From Saprospiraceae bacterium (lineage in GTDB: Bacteria; Bacteroidota; Bacteroidia; Chitinophagales; Saprospiraceae), in NCBI GenBank assembly GCA_023300835.1, contig JALZVB010000010.1, positions 1-25,872 on the forward strand: 25,872 nucleotides of DNA, written 5' to 3'. This document shows positions 1 to 7,636 of this stretch, one piece after another; the stretch's first letter is position 1, and the number at the start of each line of letters is the position of its first letter. The position numbers and the translations under genes were made by a program. The notes below the pieces were generated by a model. It ran no database searches, was not told the origin of the DNA, and saw only the letters and a program-made list of their open reading frames with translations.

Positions 1-95
1 GTACCATCTACGGTTGTTCCTTCTACAATGGTGTTTATAGTAGATGTTCCTGTAGGAGAACTGGTAGTCGAAGCACTTTTTTTGTTACCGAACAT
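1..95 (-). CDS. Bactofilin family protein, N-terminal fragment (gene continues past the left edge)
   Basis: An ATG on the minus strand at 95-93 opens a frame that stays open to base 1. The visible 31 residues begin MFGNKKSAST, continue through a Ser/Thr-rich stretch, then read INTIVEGTTVDGT. A short basic start, a low-complexity linker and an I-N-x-I-V-E-G-T-x-x-x-G entry into a beta-helix is the usual N-terminus of bactofilins (polymer-forming cytoskeletal proteins). These form membrane-associated filaments used in cell shape and in localising envelope enzymes. A terminator at 142-175 separates it from the upstream minus-strand PorP/SprF gene, so it should have its own promoter in 96-141, although I see no convincing -7 box there. 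The family call rests on a short stretch and could be refined only with sequence to the left. Confidence 0.7.
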   Translation of the reverse strand, partial: MFGNKKSASTTSSPTGTSTINTIVEGTTVDG

Positions 96-141
96 GGTGT
101 AGGTTTGATTATAGAGAGTAAAGAAATTTAAAATAAATAAA

Positions 142-175
142 AAAAACCTTGATTCGATCACGAACCAAGGTTTTT
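142..175 (-). terminator. Intrinsic terminator downstream of the PorP/SprF gene
   Basis: AAAAACCTTG (142-151) and CAAGGTTTTT (166-175) form a perfect 10-bp inverted repeat with a 14-nt loop. Read on the minus strand, the stem is followed by a long T tract. It lies 47 bases past the stop codon of the minus-strand gene at 222 and before the bactofilin start. Confidence 0.8.
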
Positions 176-221
176 ATAATTTATTTTAAATATTGACTGA
201 TTAATCAGTACTTGTTATGTC

Positions 222-1268
222 TTAGAATCTTGGACAATAAACGGATCTTTTCTCTGGACCACATATCAAGTATACAAGAGAAAATTCAAATGCGCCTGTT
301 GCACTAGCCGCTTGTCTCAAATCAGATACAGTCGCATCGTAACTGAAACCAATACCATAGTTACCATAATCAAACCTTGTAGAAAAGATAATGGCATCAC
401 TGTGTATTCCGCCACCTTCTTGCGTTCCTAATCTGAACCATGTACCTATCTGCCATGATTGTTTAGCAGATTTAGGCCCTAGTGCAAATCTGAAACTTGT
501 ACCTAAGTTTAATTGTTTGTGTTCTCCTTGACTCAAATATACAAACCCTGGAACAAGACTAATATCTTTGTTTAGCTCAAACTCTCCACCACCATGTAAT
601 GTAAGTCTACTTGTCAAGTTATCTGTCCCTTGATCTTGAAAGGTAACATTAGGTTGATTCAAGTGATGTAAAGCTAATCCTACATAGTAACTGTTTCTAT
701 CATCTAGTGTACTGAAAAACACTACACCAGCAGAAAGGTCACCATGAAGAAAGTCTGTATCGTTAATTAGAACTGGACTTCCTGAACCTGCTGAGAATCC
801 GCCATTACCGTCATGTTGAGAAGGCCATTGAGCACCTGTCAGGTCAACTCTTCTCTGTGTTACACCTGCATCAGCACCGAAAACCAAGTAATGTGCCTTC
901 TTACGGTATCCGCCCATTTTCTTAGCATAAGAAAAAGAAAGTCTTCCTTGTGTAGTTCCAAAGCTTAATTCACCAGCTCTATCTCCCCAGAATGAACCTC
1001 CTACACCGAAATAATCTGATCTACCTACAGCGATTTTTTGGTCATAAGACACAGAGTATGTGTTGTATGCATCGCCTTGAAGGACTTGGGACCATTGATT
1101 TCTGTAATTCGCAACAACTCTGGTATTACAGTTCATCACACCTGTCAACGCGGGGTTGAGATTAAGTGGTGACATGTAAAATTGAGAAAAGTGAATATCT
1201 TGGCCTATCATCACAGTGCTCGCAAGCATAGCAAAAAGTCCGATTATTACGTTTTTAAAAGTATTCAT
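222..1268 (-). CDS. PorP/SprF family outer-membrane protein (type IX secretion associated)
   Basis: The product has 348 aa with a signal peptide of about 22 residues (MNTFKNVIIGLFAMLAS, cleavage probably after MIGQ). The mature protein starts with the family hallmark DIHFSQFYMSPLNLNPALTG, followed by NYRNQW. The rest has alternating aromatic and glycine-rich stretches typical of an outer-membrane beta-barrel, ending in a conserved FEFSLVY strand. Family members include PorP, a T9SS component, and SprF, which is needed for secretion of the gliding adhesin SprB; many paralogues sit beside giant surface-protein genes. Here no adhesin gene or other T9SS gene is adjacent: the neighbours are a bactofilin gene downstream and a divergent GSCFA gene. 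I therefore assign the family but not a particular partner. The ATG at 1268 fits the signal peptide and is preceded by an A/G-rich stretch. Confidence 0.92.
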   Translation of the reverse strand: MNTFKNVIIGLFAMLASTVMIGQDIHFSQFYMSPLNLNPALTGVMNCNTRVVANYRNQWSQVLQGDAYNTYSVSYDQKIAVGRSDYFGVGGSFWGDRAGELSFGTTQGRLSFSYAKKMGGYRKKAHYLVFGADAGVTQRRVDLTGAQWPSQHDGNGGFSAGSGSPVLINDTDFLHGDLSAGVVFFSTLDDRNSYYVGLALHHLNQPNVTFQDQGTDNLTSRLTLHGGGEFELNKDISLVPGFVYLSQGEHKQLNLGTSFRFALGPKSAKQSWQIGTWFRLGTQEGGGIHSDAIIFSTRFDYGNYGIGFSYDATVSDLRQAASATGAFEFSLVYLICGPEKRSVYCPRF

Positions 1269-1579
1269 AACCTTATAGTTCTTATTCTTTAAAACCTGAA
1301 AGACTAAATTAATATAAATCAGGTAAAATTTATGTAAAAGAAAAGTAGAGGACGAAAAAATAGTTGGTTATTTCCAATATTATACTATCACAAGACAGCT
1401 ATTGGTAGGATTCCATTACGTAAGAGCAATCTATATGCCAATTATTACTATCTGATAACCTAAATTAACATATTATCACTTTCTTATGGATGATATTAAA
1501 TTTACCCATGTCTTTTATCACTATCTAGAATGTATCTCATCTATTATAAAACCTATCTTGTAATCAGAAAAACATCGTA
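1269..1579. other. Divergent intergenic region between the PorP/SprF and GSCFA genes
   Basis: These 311 AT-rich bases separate two divergently transcribed genes and must carry both promoters. On the minus strand TAATTTAG, about 40 bases before the PorP/SprF start, resembles the Bacteroidota -7 element TAnnTTTG with one mismatch, but no good -33 TTG is at the right distance. I see no RNA gene or long repeat. Confidence 0.4.
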
Positions 1580-2530
1580 TTGATTTTCAGAACCCATATC
1601 GAGCCACCCAGCTCAACACATTCGATTAGTTACAATGCGGGCCTGTTGTCAATAGGGTCGTGTTTTAGCCAGCATATTGGCAGTAGATTAGGTGCCTTAG
1701 GATATAAGGTTTCTTCTAACCCCGCTGGAATTACTTTTAACCCCATAAGCATCTATCATACTATAAAGATGCTTGTAGAAGGAAATGTGTTGCCCCGTGA
1801 GGAATTAATAAGAATTGGGGAGAGCTATGGACATTATGATTTCCATAGTGATTTTTCTTCATTGAGTGCTCTAGAATCATTAGATAAGATCAATAATAGT
1901 ATCACTAGAACTAGAAAACAACTCCCCCTGGTCTCTACTGTGATCATAACCGTAGGAACCGCATATGTATATCGCCTATTAGAAACAAGTCGCGTTGTCA
2001 ATAATTGTCATAAGCGACCAGGACATCTTTTTTCCAGAGAATTATTAGATGCAGCTACTGTTATTAGTAATCTCTCACAGACTATTGGGCTCTTAAGAGC
2101 ATATTGTGATAGAGAATTGCATGTTATTCTTACAGTGAGTCCCGTGAGACATATTAAAAATGGCTTAGCAGAAGATAGACGGAGCAAGGCTATCTTACAG
2201 GTGGCCGCTCATGAGATTGCAGAAAACCTATCTGGTGTAGAATATTTTCCATCTTACGAGATTATGATTGACGATCTTAGAGACTATAGGTTCTATAAGG
2301 AAGATATGATTCATCCATCAGAACTGGCTATTGATTACATATTTGATCTATTTGAGAACTGCTATCTTGATAAAAATGAGGAAGAGATCAGAAGGAAAAT
2401 AAGGCATCTTAATAAGCGTAGAGCCCATCGACCATTGTTACCACAATCTGATGCCCACCAATCGTTTTTAGAAAAGATAAAACGAGATACTGAAAACATT
2501 AAGAAGGATTACCCATTTGTTGACTTGTGA
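1580..2530 (+). CDS. GSCFA domain-containing protein (SGNH-hydrolase-like)
   Basis: The product has 316 aa and matches the GSCFA family over its whole length. The signature GSCFSQHIGSRL is near residues 27-38, where GSCF is the family-naming motif and carries the putative nucleophile region of an SGNH-like fold. Downstream are NPAGITFNP, TVGTAYVYR, LTVSPVRHIKNGL and the C-terminal block LRDYRFYKEDMIHPSE, whose D-x-x-H resembles the catalytic Asp-His pair of SGNH hydrolases. The biochemical role is not established; esterase activity on a carbohydrate is an inference from the fold. The start is TTG at 1580: family members usually begin with a short M-x-F-R-T-x-I-E segment, exactly what follows this codon, and no ATG lies in a suitable position. 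There is no signal peptide, so it is probably cytoplasmic. Confidence 0.88.
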   Translation: MIFRTHIEPPSSTHSISYNAGLLSIGSCFSQHIGSRLGALGYKVSSNPAGITFNPISIYHTIKMLVEGNVLPREELIRIGESYGHYDFHSDFSSLSALESLDKINNSITRTRKQLPLVSTVIITVGTAYVYRLLETSRVVNNCHKRPGHLFSRELLDAATVISNLSQTIGLLRAYCDRELHVILTVSPVRHIKNGLAEDRRSKAILQVAAHEIAENLSGVEYFPSYEIMIDDLRDYRFYKEDMIHPSELAIDYIFDLFENCYLDKNEEEIRRKIRHLNKRRAHRPLLPQSDAHQSFLEKIKRDTENIKKDYPFVDL

Positions 2531-2584
2531 CCAGAAAAGATAGAATCACAGCGCTAGGAATGGATAAATAATAGTACCGTATTT

Positions 2585-2718
2585 TGACAAAGGGAATTTT
2601 GTGTCAGAACAAGGCAAAAAACACAGAGACAGCGCTATCACGAGGCTTTTTAACGAAGTTCTGGCGTAAAAGTACCAGTCACAAATCGGGAAGTTACTTT
2701 TTAACCATTCCTTTGTCA
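2585..2718. repeat. Degenerate intergenic inverted-repeat element, copy A
   Basis: The region is bounded by TGACAAAGGGAAT (2585-2597) and ATTCCTTTGTCA (2707-2718), near-perfect inverted repeats 134 bp apart. A second, inner pair is AAAAGTA (2668-2674) and TACTTTT (2695-2701). The interior contains AAGGCAAAAAAC, GCTATCACGA and TTTTTAACGAAG, which recur in diverged form at 5034-5152 and 8269-8410. No protein is encoded. It looks like a small non-autonomous or palindromic element; transposition is not demonstrated. Confidence 0.5.
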
Positions 2719-2763
2719 GGCATAAGTATACAATAGTAATATTTATGTATTTATTTTGGGGCT

Positions 2764-3369
2764 ATGATTAGAAAAACATGGCTTGTAGGACTTGTGTTAT
2801 TTTTTGCTTTCGCAAAAGCAGATAGCCAATCTGTCAGTTCGGCTCAGCATCTAGCCCATTTACAAGAAGGCACATTACTTGTTCAACTTAATACAGCTAG
2901 TGACAAAATAGCTAAGCTTAATAGTTATGGCTATAAAAAAGAAGCGATAAAGGTTGCTGCAGCAGCAGAAAAAGAAAATGCGGATATCATGAAGCAGTTT
3001 GACGCCTACTATTTATTTTCTAAATATTGCTTTTATTATTCTGACGACTCTGATAAACTCGTCAAGGAGAATGACTTATCTGTCCTGATTGATTCAGAAG
3101 GAAATCCTATTGACCAAAAGAACATGGGTAGTACCTACCTATTATTTTATACTTATCCCCTCAACTCTATAAAGCGAGAGACTAAGTCGTTTATATTAAA
3201 CAATATCAATGATAATAAGGTGGAACGAATAGAATCGATTGATGTAGGCTATTATAAATCAGGAAATGGATTGAAGTCAGTGTTTAGTAGGCTATTTAAC
3301 CCTTCCAAAAGTAATATGAACGATCAAGTCAAATACCTGAACAATAAGCTGAGTCTGTTAAGGAAATAA
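2764..3369 (+). CDS. Secreted hypothetical protein
   Basis: The product has 201 aa with an N-terminal signal peptide (MIRKTWLVGLVLFFAFAKA, probable cleavage near ADSQ). The mature part is about 180 residues, mixed charge, with a helical alanine/lysine/glutamate-rich stretch (around residues 55-80) and an aromatic segment DAYYLFSKYCFYYSDDSD. The C-terminus is basic with no sorting domain, so it is probably periplasmic. I recognise no family. It lies directly downstream of the copy A repeat and converges with the lipoprotein gene at 3469. The signal peptide, consistent codon use and lack of overlap make it likely to be real. The role is unknown. Confidence 0.75.
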   Translation: MIRKTWLVGLVLFFAFAKADSQSVSSAQHLAHLQEGTLLVQLNTASDKIAKLNSYGYKKEAIKVAAAAEKENADIMKQFDAYYLFSKYCFYYSDDSDKLVKENDLSVLIDSEGNPIDQKNMGSTYLLFYTYPLNSIKRETKSFILNNINDNKVERIESIDVGYYKSGNGLKSVFSRLFNPSKSNMNDQVKYLNNKLSLLRK

Positions 3370-3468
3370 ACTGTAGGGAAAATTTAATAGACTAATAAAA
3401 GAATTTGGCACTATGTGGCACAAATTTAAACCTAATGAAGTTTGAGGTTGCCTTAGCCAGGTAATCAC

Positions 3469-3963
3469 CTATTTTACAGCAGCGAACATCTGTTGAACCT
3501 CAACTAGCGTATACTGACCTATCAAGCCTGTCTGAAAAACATACTCATGCTCACCTTGTATACGTATTGCTCTGAAGTCATAATTGACACGATTGTCAGA
3601 GATCTGTTTCTTGTATATAAATCCTCGATCGTCCTCTTCTACAATTTCAGCGAAAAAAGGTCTGAGTTTGACTTCTTCTAATAATTTTGCCTTTAAGACT
3701 GCAACATCAGTTGTTGTCACGCTACCTTGCATAATCTGTAGATAGAAGTTGTCATCCGCTTTTATAGTTACATCTTTTACAAACCCTAGATCATCTACTT
3801 TGACAACGGGGTTAGTTGTTGTTTTTATCTTGATGGGTAAGCCGTCTTTCATAAGGTCTAGTCCAGCCAATGAACCTGATTTAGCGTTAGGGTCTGATTT
3901 GCAAGAAAAAACAACAGCCAATAACACAATACATAACCCTCGGAGCAAATTATTCATAGACAT
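3469..3963 (-). CDS. Small lipoprotein of unknown function
   Basis: The product has 164 aa with a lipoprotein signal: a hydrophobic stretch LLRGLCIVLLAVVF followed by the lipobox VFSC, so the lipidated cysteine is about residue 21, then KSDPNAKSG. The rest contains beta-rich segments such as IKIKTTTNPVVKVDD, FYLQIMQGS, RGFIYKKQ and YDFRAIRIQGEHEYVFQTG. No family is recognised. Two ATGs two codons apart (3963 and 3957) could both start it; neither changes the signal peptide. It lies downstream of the TauE-like gene's end, on the same strand but with an 88-base gap, so co-transcription is possible but not shown. Confidence 0.78.
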   Translation of the reverse strand: MSMNNLLRGLCIVLLAVVFSCKSDPNAKSGSLAGLDLMKDGLPIKIKTTTNPVVKVDDLGFVKDVTIKADDNFYLQIMQGSVTTTDVAVLKAKLLEEVKLRPFFAEIVEEDDRGFIYKKQISDNRVNYDFRAIRIQGEHEYVFQTGLIGQYTLVEVQQMFAAVK

Positions 3964-4051
3964 TCTTTATTAAGTAGTGCAAGATACATTTACCTAAACC
4001 AATTTTATGAGATAGGTTCAGCTAGATAACGCATATAGGTCATTAACGTTT

Positions 4052-4846
4052 CTAAATAAATAATTCTTTGATAATTATATAAATGGCCATTATTAATACA
4101 AACCACCCAAACATTTTCTTTAGACGCTTGTCATCAATGAATTTATTGAGATAAATACCTATTAATATACCGACCATAGATATGGCTGTAAAACAGAGTA
4201 AGAAAACCCAATCAATTTGCATTGTCTGGACATCTCCTATGAAACCTATGAGAGATTTGGCCGCCACAATAATAAGGGAGGTAGCGACGGCTTGTTTCAT
4301 AGGTAGGTTGATAAAAAGAACCAAAACGGGTACGATAAGGAACCCACCTCCAGCTCCTACACAACCCGTAAGAACGCCTACGATGGCACCTTCCAATAGA
4401 ATAACAGGATAATTAAACTTGATACCTTCTTGTCCTGCGGTGCTTGCCTTTTTATTCTTTATCATAGAAAACGAAGCCATCAACATGATAACAGCAAACA
4501 GAAGCATAATGCCTAAGTCCTTAGTCATAGCAAAGTTTCCTACTGTAAACAGCTCTGGAGGCACACTGGGAATAAGATATCGCCTTGTGAGATAAACGGC
4601 TATAAAAGATGGGATCGCAAACACTACTGCGACCTTTATATTTGCATTTCCAGTTTTTATATTACGTAGAGCACCTACCAGTGATGTGGCTCCTACAACA
4701 AAAAGTGAATAGCCCGTAGCGGTAACGGGATTGATACCCAATAGATAAACAAAAATAGGAACCGACAAGATAGATCCACCTCCGCCTAATAACCCTAGGG
4801 TTATACCTACTACTAGAGCGCCAATATAACCTAAGATTAATTCCAT
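4052..4846 (-). CDS. TauE/SafE family membrane transporter (putative sulfite or sulfonate exporter)
   Basis: The product has 264 aa and is almost entirely membrane-spanning, with about eight hydrophobic segments. It shows the internal duplication of the TauE/SafE (DUF81) family: the first half has GLLGGGGSILSVPIF near residues 19-33 and the second half GCVGAGGGFLIVPVL near residues 161-175, each in a membrane segment followed by a helix such as TATGYSLFVVG or AVATSLIIVAA. Characterised relatives export sulfite or sulfoacetate-type anions; the actual substrate cannot be read from sequence. The ATG at 4846 begins directly with a membrane helix as usual. No sulfur-metabolism gene is nearby to support a substrate. 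The lipoprotein gene at 3469 follows on the same strand. Confidence 0.9.
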   Translation of the reverse strand: MELILGYIGALVVGITLGLLGGGGSILSVPIFVYLLGINPVTATGYSLFVVGATSLVGALRNIKTGNANIKVAVVFAIPSFIAVYLTRRYLIPSVPPELFTVGNFAMTKDLGIMLLFAVIMLMASFSMIKNKKASTAGQEGIKFNYPVILLEGAIVGVLTGCVGAGGGFLIVPVLVLFINLPMKQAVATSLIIVAAKSLIGFIGDVQTMQIDWVFLLCFTAISMVGILIGIYLNKFIDDKRLKKMFGWFVLIMAIYIIIKELFI

Positions 4847-5033
4847 CTATTTGCACAAGTTTACTTCAACTAAAGACCTAATTATCATTGTCTTGCTTTT
4901 TCATTACAGACCTTGAATATAGAGAATTACTAGAAAATGAGATTAGGTAAGTTATGTATGTATCATTTAGGGCTGATTATGCACTTAATTAGGCCAATAT
5001 TAACTTTAAGATGCTGCATAAGATTTTGTTTAG

Positions 5034-5152
5034 CTCAAGGCGAAAAACGCAGGCATAGCCCCCCATTGCTATGACGAACATTTTCAACGCAGGGATGGGG
5101 CTAAGACCATTAAAACACGAACGGCATTCCTGAAGTTAACTTGGGCATTAGG
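5034..5152. repeat. Degenerate intergenic inverted-repeat element, copy B
   Basis: CAAGGCGAAAAACGCAGG is followed by GCTATGACGA (5068-5077) and CATTTTCAACGCAGGGAT, then a GAAGTTAACTT segment near 5135. These match copy A in order, with about the same spacing, and the GCTATGACGA block is shared with copy C. A local hairpin pairs TAGCCCC...AT (5056-5066) with ATGGGGCTA (5095-5103). Outer terminal repeats are not clear in this copy, so its limits are approximate. Confidence 0.42.
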
Positions 5153-5176
5153 CCATAAAAGCTAGTAGCAAAAGAA

Positions 5177-5210
5177 AAATGCCTCTACAGATTTAACTAT
5201 AAAGGCATTT
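5177..5210 (-). terminator. Intrinsic terminator of recA
   Basis: AAATGCCT (5177-5184) and AGGCATTT (5203-5210) form an 8-bp stem with an 18-nt loop. On the minus strand the stem runs into a T-rich tract (TTTTTCTTTTG). It lies about 30 bases after the recA stop codon. Confidence 0.7.
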
Positions 5211-5237
5211 ATATCTAGATCCAAATTGTGGAAAGTA

Positions 5238-6317
5238 TTATTTTTTGCTTTCTGTTTCTACTACAGCTTCAGCTTTTTCAGCTTCTGGCTCATCTGCAAC
5301 CTCCAGATCTTTGTTGAGATAGTGAGCACTAATTTTAGCTGCTATTTCTTCTCTTAACTCTGGGTTATCAACTAAAAACTGTTTAGCACCTTCTCTACCT
5401 TGGGCTATTTTGGTTCCTTCGTAACTATACCAAGAGCCTGCTTTACCTACGATGTCAAGATCTGCACCTAGATCAATGATTTCTCCGTTTCTTGAGATAC
5501 CTTGACCATAAGTAAGGTCAAACATTGCCGTTCTGAATGGGGGAGCCAGTTTATTTTTGACAACCTTTACTTTGGTAGGACTGGCAACCATGTTACCTTC
5601 TTTATCTTTTATAATAGATCCAGATTTACGGATGTCTAGTCTTACAGAAGCATAAAACTTAAGGGCATTACCACCGGTAGTAGTCTCTGGATTACCGAAC
5701 ATAACACCAATCTTTTCTCTCAATTGATTGATGAATATGCAGCAACAACCAGTTCTTCCTATTGTTCCTGTCATTTTTCTAAGAGCCTGTGACATAAGCC
5801 TAGCTTGAAGACCCATCTTAGAGTCTCCCATTTCTCCTTCTATCTCTGCTCTAGGTGTCAGTGCAGCAACAGAATCTATGACTATAATATCTATGGCTCC
5901 TGATCTGATTAAGTGTTCTGCTATTTCAAGTCCTTGCTCACCATTATCTGGCTGAGAAATAAGTAAGTTCTCTGTATCTACACCTAATGCTTCTGCATAA
6001 CTCTTATCAAAGGCATGTTCAGCATCTATAATGGCTGCAATACCACCCTTCTTCTGACATTCTGCAATCGCATGTATGGCTAATGTTGTTTTACCTGATG
6101 ATTCAGGACCGTATATTTCAACGACACGGCCACGAGGTAGGCCACCTGTTCCTAATGCAATATCTAAGCCTAGAGAACCTGTGGAAATAGTATCAATAGC
6201 GACAACTTGCTTGTCACCTAATTTCATTACAGCACCTTTTCCATAGGTTTTTTCTAGTTTATCGACAGCTAGTGTCAACGCTTTTAATTTTGCTTCTTTT
6301 TCTTTGTCCTTACTCAT
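5238..6317 (-). CDS. recA: Recombinase RecA
   Basis: RecA binds single-stranded DNA, drives ATP-dependent homologous pairing and strand exchange, and promotes LexA-type self-cleavage where an SOS system exists. Counting from the ATG at 6317 the protein has 359 aa, normal for RecA. Visible motifs are Walker A GPESSGKT (about residues 70-77), Walker B IIVIDSVAAL, loop L1 EGEMGDSKMGLQARLMSQAL, the FINQLREKIGVMFGNPETTT segment leading into loop L2 with GGNALKFYASVRLDIRK, and an acidic C-terminal tail rich in Glu and Ala. An in-frame TTG at 6353 would add 12 basic residues, but the ATG at 6317 gives the conserved M-S-K-D-K start and has an A-rich upstream tract (AAAAGAACGAAAA), so I prefer it. It is a single-gene unit with its own terminator. 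No SOS box was identified. Confidence 0.98.
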   Translation of the reverse strand: MSKDKEKEAKLKALTLAVDKLEKTYGKGAVMKLGDKQVVAIDTISTGSLGLDIALGTGGLPRGRVVEIYGPESSGKTTLAIHAIAECQKKGGIAAIIDAEHAFDKSYAEALGVDTENLLISQPDNGEQGLEIAEHLIRSGAIDIIVIDSVAALTPRAEIEGEMGDSKMGLQARLMSQALRKMTGTIGRTGCCCIFINQLREKIGVMFGNPETTTGGNALKFYASVRLDIRKSGSIIKDKEGNMVASPTKVKVVKNKLAPPFRTAMFDLTYGQGISRNGEIIDLGADLDIVGKAGSWYSYEGTKIAQGREGAKQFLVDNPELREEIAAKISAHYLNKDLEVADEPEAEKAEAVVETESKK

Positions 6318-6542
6318 TTTTCGTTCTTTTCTATGTTTTGCAATAGAAATCAAGGTTTTACCTATTGCTTGTATTTATAATATAAAAGTACATTCAATTG
6401 TTCTATTGTCCCTCCTTCTGCATATAATTTAATAATCTACATTATAAGAGGTTACATATCATCTTATGTACAAGTACAATATAAAGGACTATTGTGCAGT
6501 AGAAGCGCACGGAAAAAACATAGAAGTAAAAATTCATATATG

Positions 6543-6573
6543 TTGCATCAACATAATATTTGATCTATATTTG
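6543..6573 (+). promoter_or_regulatory. Bacteroidota-type housekeeping promoter of tRNA-Cys
   Basis: TTG at 6543-6545, a 20-nt spacer and TATATTTG at 6566-6573 match the -33 TTG / -7 TAnnTTTG pattern exactly. It lies 18 bases upstream of the tRNA, which fits a start a few bases before the mature 5' end. Confidence 0.7.
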
Positions 6574-6591
6574 CGCTCCCTAACAAAATAG

Positions 6592-6662
6592 GGTCGCGTG
6601 GCCGAGCGGCTAGGCAGTGGTCTGCAAAACCATCTACACCAGTTCGAATCTGGTCGCGACCT
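6592..6662 (+). tRNA. tRNA-Cys (anticodon GCA)
   Basis: The 71-base gene folds as a full cloverleaf. Acceptor stem GGTCGCG (6592-6598) pairs with CGCGACC (6655-6661). The D arm contains GGCCGAGCGGCTAGGC. The anticodon stem GTGGT/ACCAT encloses loop CTGCAAA with anticodon GCA. The T arm is ACCAG, TTCGAAT, CTGGT. The discriminator base is T (6662), the known identity element U73 of tRNA-Cys. The 3' CCA is not encoded. It is transcribed alone between a matching promoter and a terminator. Confidence 0.97.
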
Positions 6663-6668
6663 CAAGTA

Positions 6669-6703
6669 AAGCTTCTAACTTTCATTAGTTAGAGGCTTTT
6701 TTT
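6669..6703 (+). terminator. Intrinsic terminator of tRNA-Cys
   Basis: AAGCTTCTAACT (6669-6680) pairs with AGTTAGAGGCTT (6687-6698), 12 bp with one T-G pair and a 6-nt loop TTCATT, followed by seven T residues in all. It starts seven bases after the tRNA. Confidence 0.88.
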
Positions 6704-6789
6704 AATTTAAGAGACAACAGCATATATCTAGAACCCTTGTTATCTTTAGCACTATGCTTATCATTTAGTAATTAGATAATTAATAAAAT

Positions 6790-7605
6790 ATGACCAAAGA
6801 ATCCGACGCATATATACTAGGTACCGATTTTGACGAATTACAGCGATTGGGATTACAACATCAAGTATGGGCCAGTGAAGCACAATTAGGCTGGAAGAAA
6901 GCTGGTTTTACACAGGGTATGACATTGTTAGACCTCGGATGTGGACCTGGTTTCTGTACCAAAGAACTGGCTTACATTGCAGGTAGCAAAGGGAATGTTG
7001 TAGGCGTAGATCTATCACAGGGCTATATTGATTATCTCGATACTGTCAAGGAATTGCACCAGCTTAACATTACTACGATGTGTACTGATTTTGACAATAT
7101 GGAACTAGCGCCTAATAGTATCGACGGCATGTATTGCAGGTGGGCTTTGGCATGGATTCCTAATCCTAAGGAAATTCTTGAGAAAGTATTAAAAGCGCTC
7201 AAACCTGGTGGTAAAATGGTGATCCAAGAATATTACGATTGGAGTACGCATCAGACTAAACCCAATCTTCCAGGTCTTGATAAAGCGATAAAAGCTTGTT
7301 TAAAGAGTTTTGAAGAGTACAAAGGAGATATAAACATCGGTAACCAAGTAGGAGGAATCCTTAGTGAATTGGGTATGGAAGTAACAAGTCAGCGACCTCT
7401 AGCTAAAATGGCTACGCCAAATGACATGACATGGAACTGGCCTAGATCTTTCTACATGACTTACTTTCCTCGATTAGTAGAGATGGGATATTTGACAGAG
7501 GAGCAGAAGGAACAGGCTTATCAAGATATGTCAACATTAGAAAAAAATCCTTTGACAACATTGTTTTGTCCGTTTATGATAGAAGTAATAGCAGAGAAGA
7601 AATAG
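6790..7605 (+). CDS. Class I SAM-dependent methyltransferase
   Basis: The product has 271 aa with a Rossmann-type SAM-binding domain. Motif I is LLDLGCGPGF (about residues 46-55), followed by the acidic ribose-binding end of strand 2, VVGVDLSQGYIDYL (from residue 70). Motif II reads CTDFDNMELAPNSIDGMYCRWALAWI, then LKALKPGGKMVIQEYYDW, the usual UbiE-like post-II motif. The C-terminal part (about residues 160-271) has aromatic stretches and probably forms the substrate cap; the substrate, perhaps a small molecule or a quinone-like compound, is not identifiable. The acyltransferase gene follows 31 bases later, suggesting co-transcription. TATCTTTA near 6740 resembles a -7 element, but no -33 TTG fits. 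Confidence 0.88.
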   Translation: MTKESDAYILGTDFDELQRLGLQHQVWASEAQLGWKKAGFTQGMTLLDLGCGPGFCTKELAYIAGSKGNVVGVDLSQGYIDYLDTVKELHQLNITTMCTDFDNMELAPNSIDGMYCRWALAWIPNPKEILEKVLKALKPGGKMVIQEYYDWSTHQTKPNLPGLDKAIKACLKSFEEYKGDINIGNQVGGILSELGMEVTSQRPLAKMATPNDMTWNWPRSFYMTYFPRLVEMGYLTEEQKEQAYQDMSTLEKNPLTTLFCPFMIEVIAEKK

Positions 7606-7636
7606 TCCAATATTTATTCGTCTGAAGAAAAGCAAC

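Larger units (their letters stand above)
4847..5237. other. Intergenic region between recA and the TauE-like gene
   Basis: This 391-base stretch contains no credible gene. It holds repeat copy B (about 5034-5152) and the recA terminator (5177-5210). The part nearest 4847 should carry the promoter of the minus-strand transporter gene; no clear TAnnTTTG box was identified. Confidence 0.5.

Noticed and set aside
3402..3426. AATTTG...CAAATT inverted repeat between the converging genes at 3369 and 3469 as a terminator
   Set aside because: The stem is only six AT-rich pairs with an imperfect inner part and no T tract on either side.
3749..3973. Plus-strand 74-codon frame opposite the lipoprotein gene
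   Set aside because: The minus-strand frame has a clear lipobox signal peptide; the plus-strand frame has no supporting feature.
6353..6353. TTG at 6353 as the recA start
   Set aside because: It adds 12 basic residues absent from typical RecA; the ATG at 6317 has the conserved N-terminus and an A-rich upstream tract.
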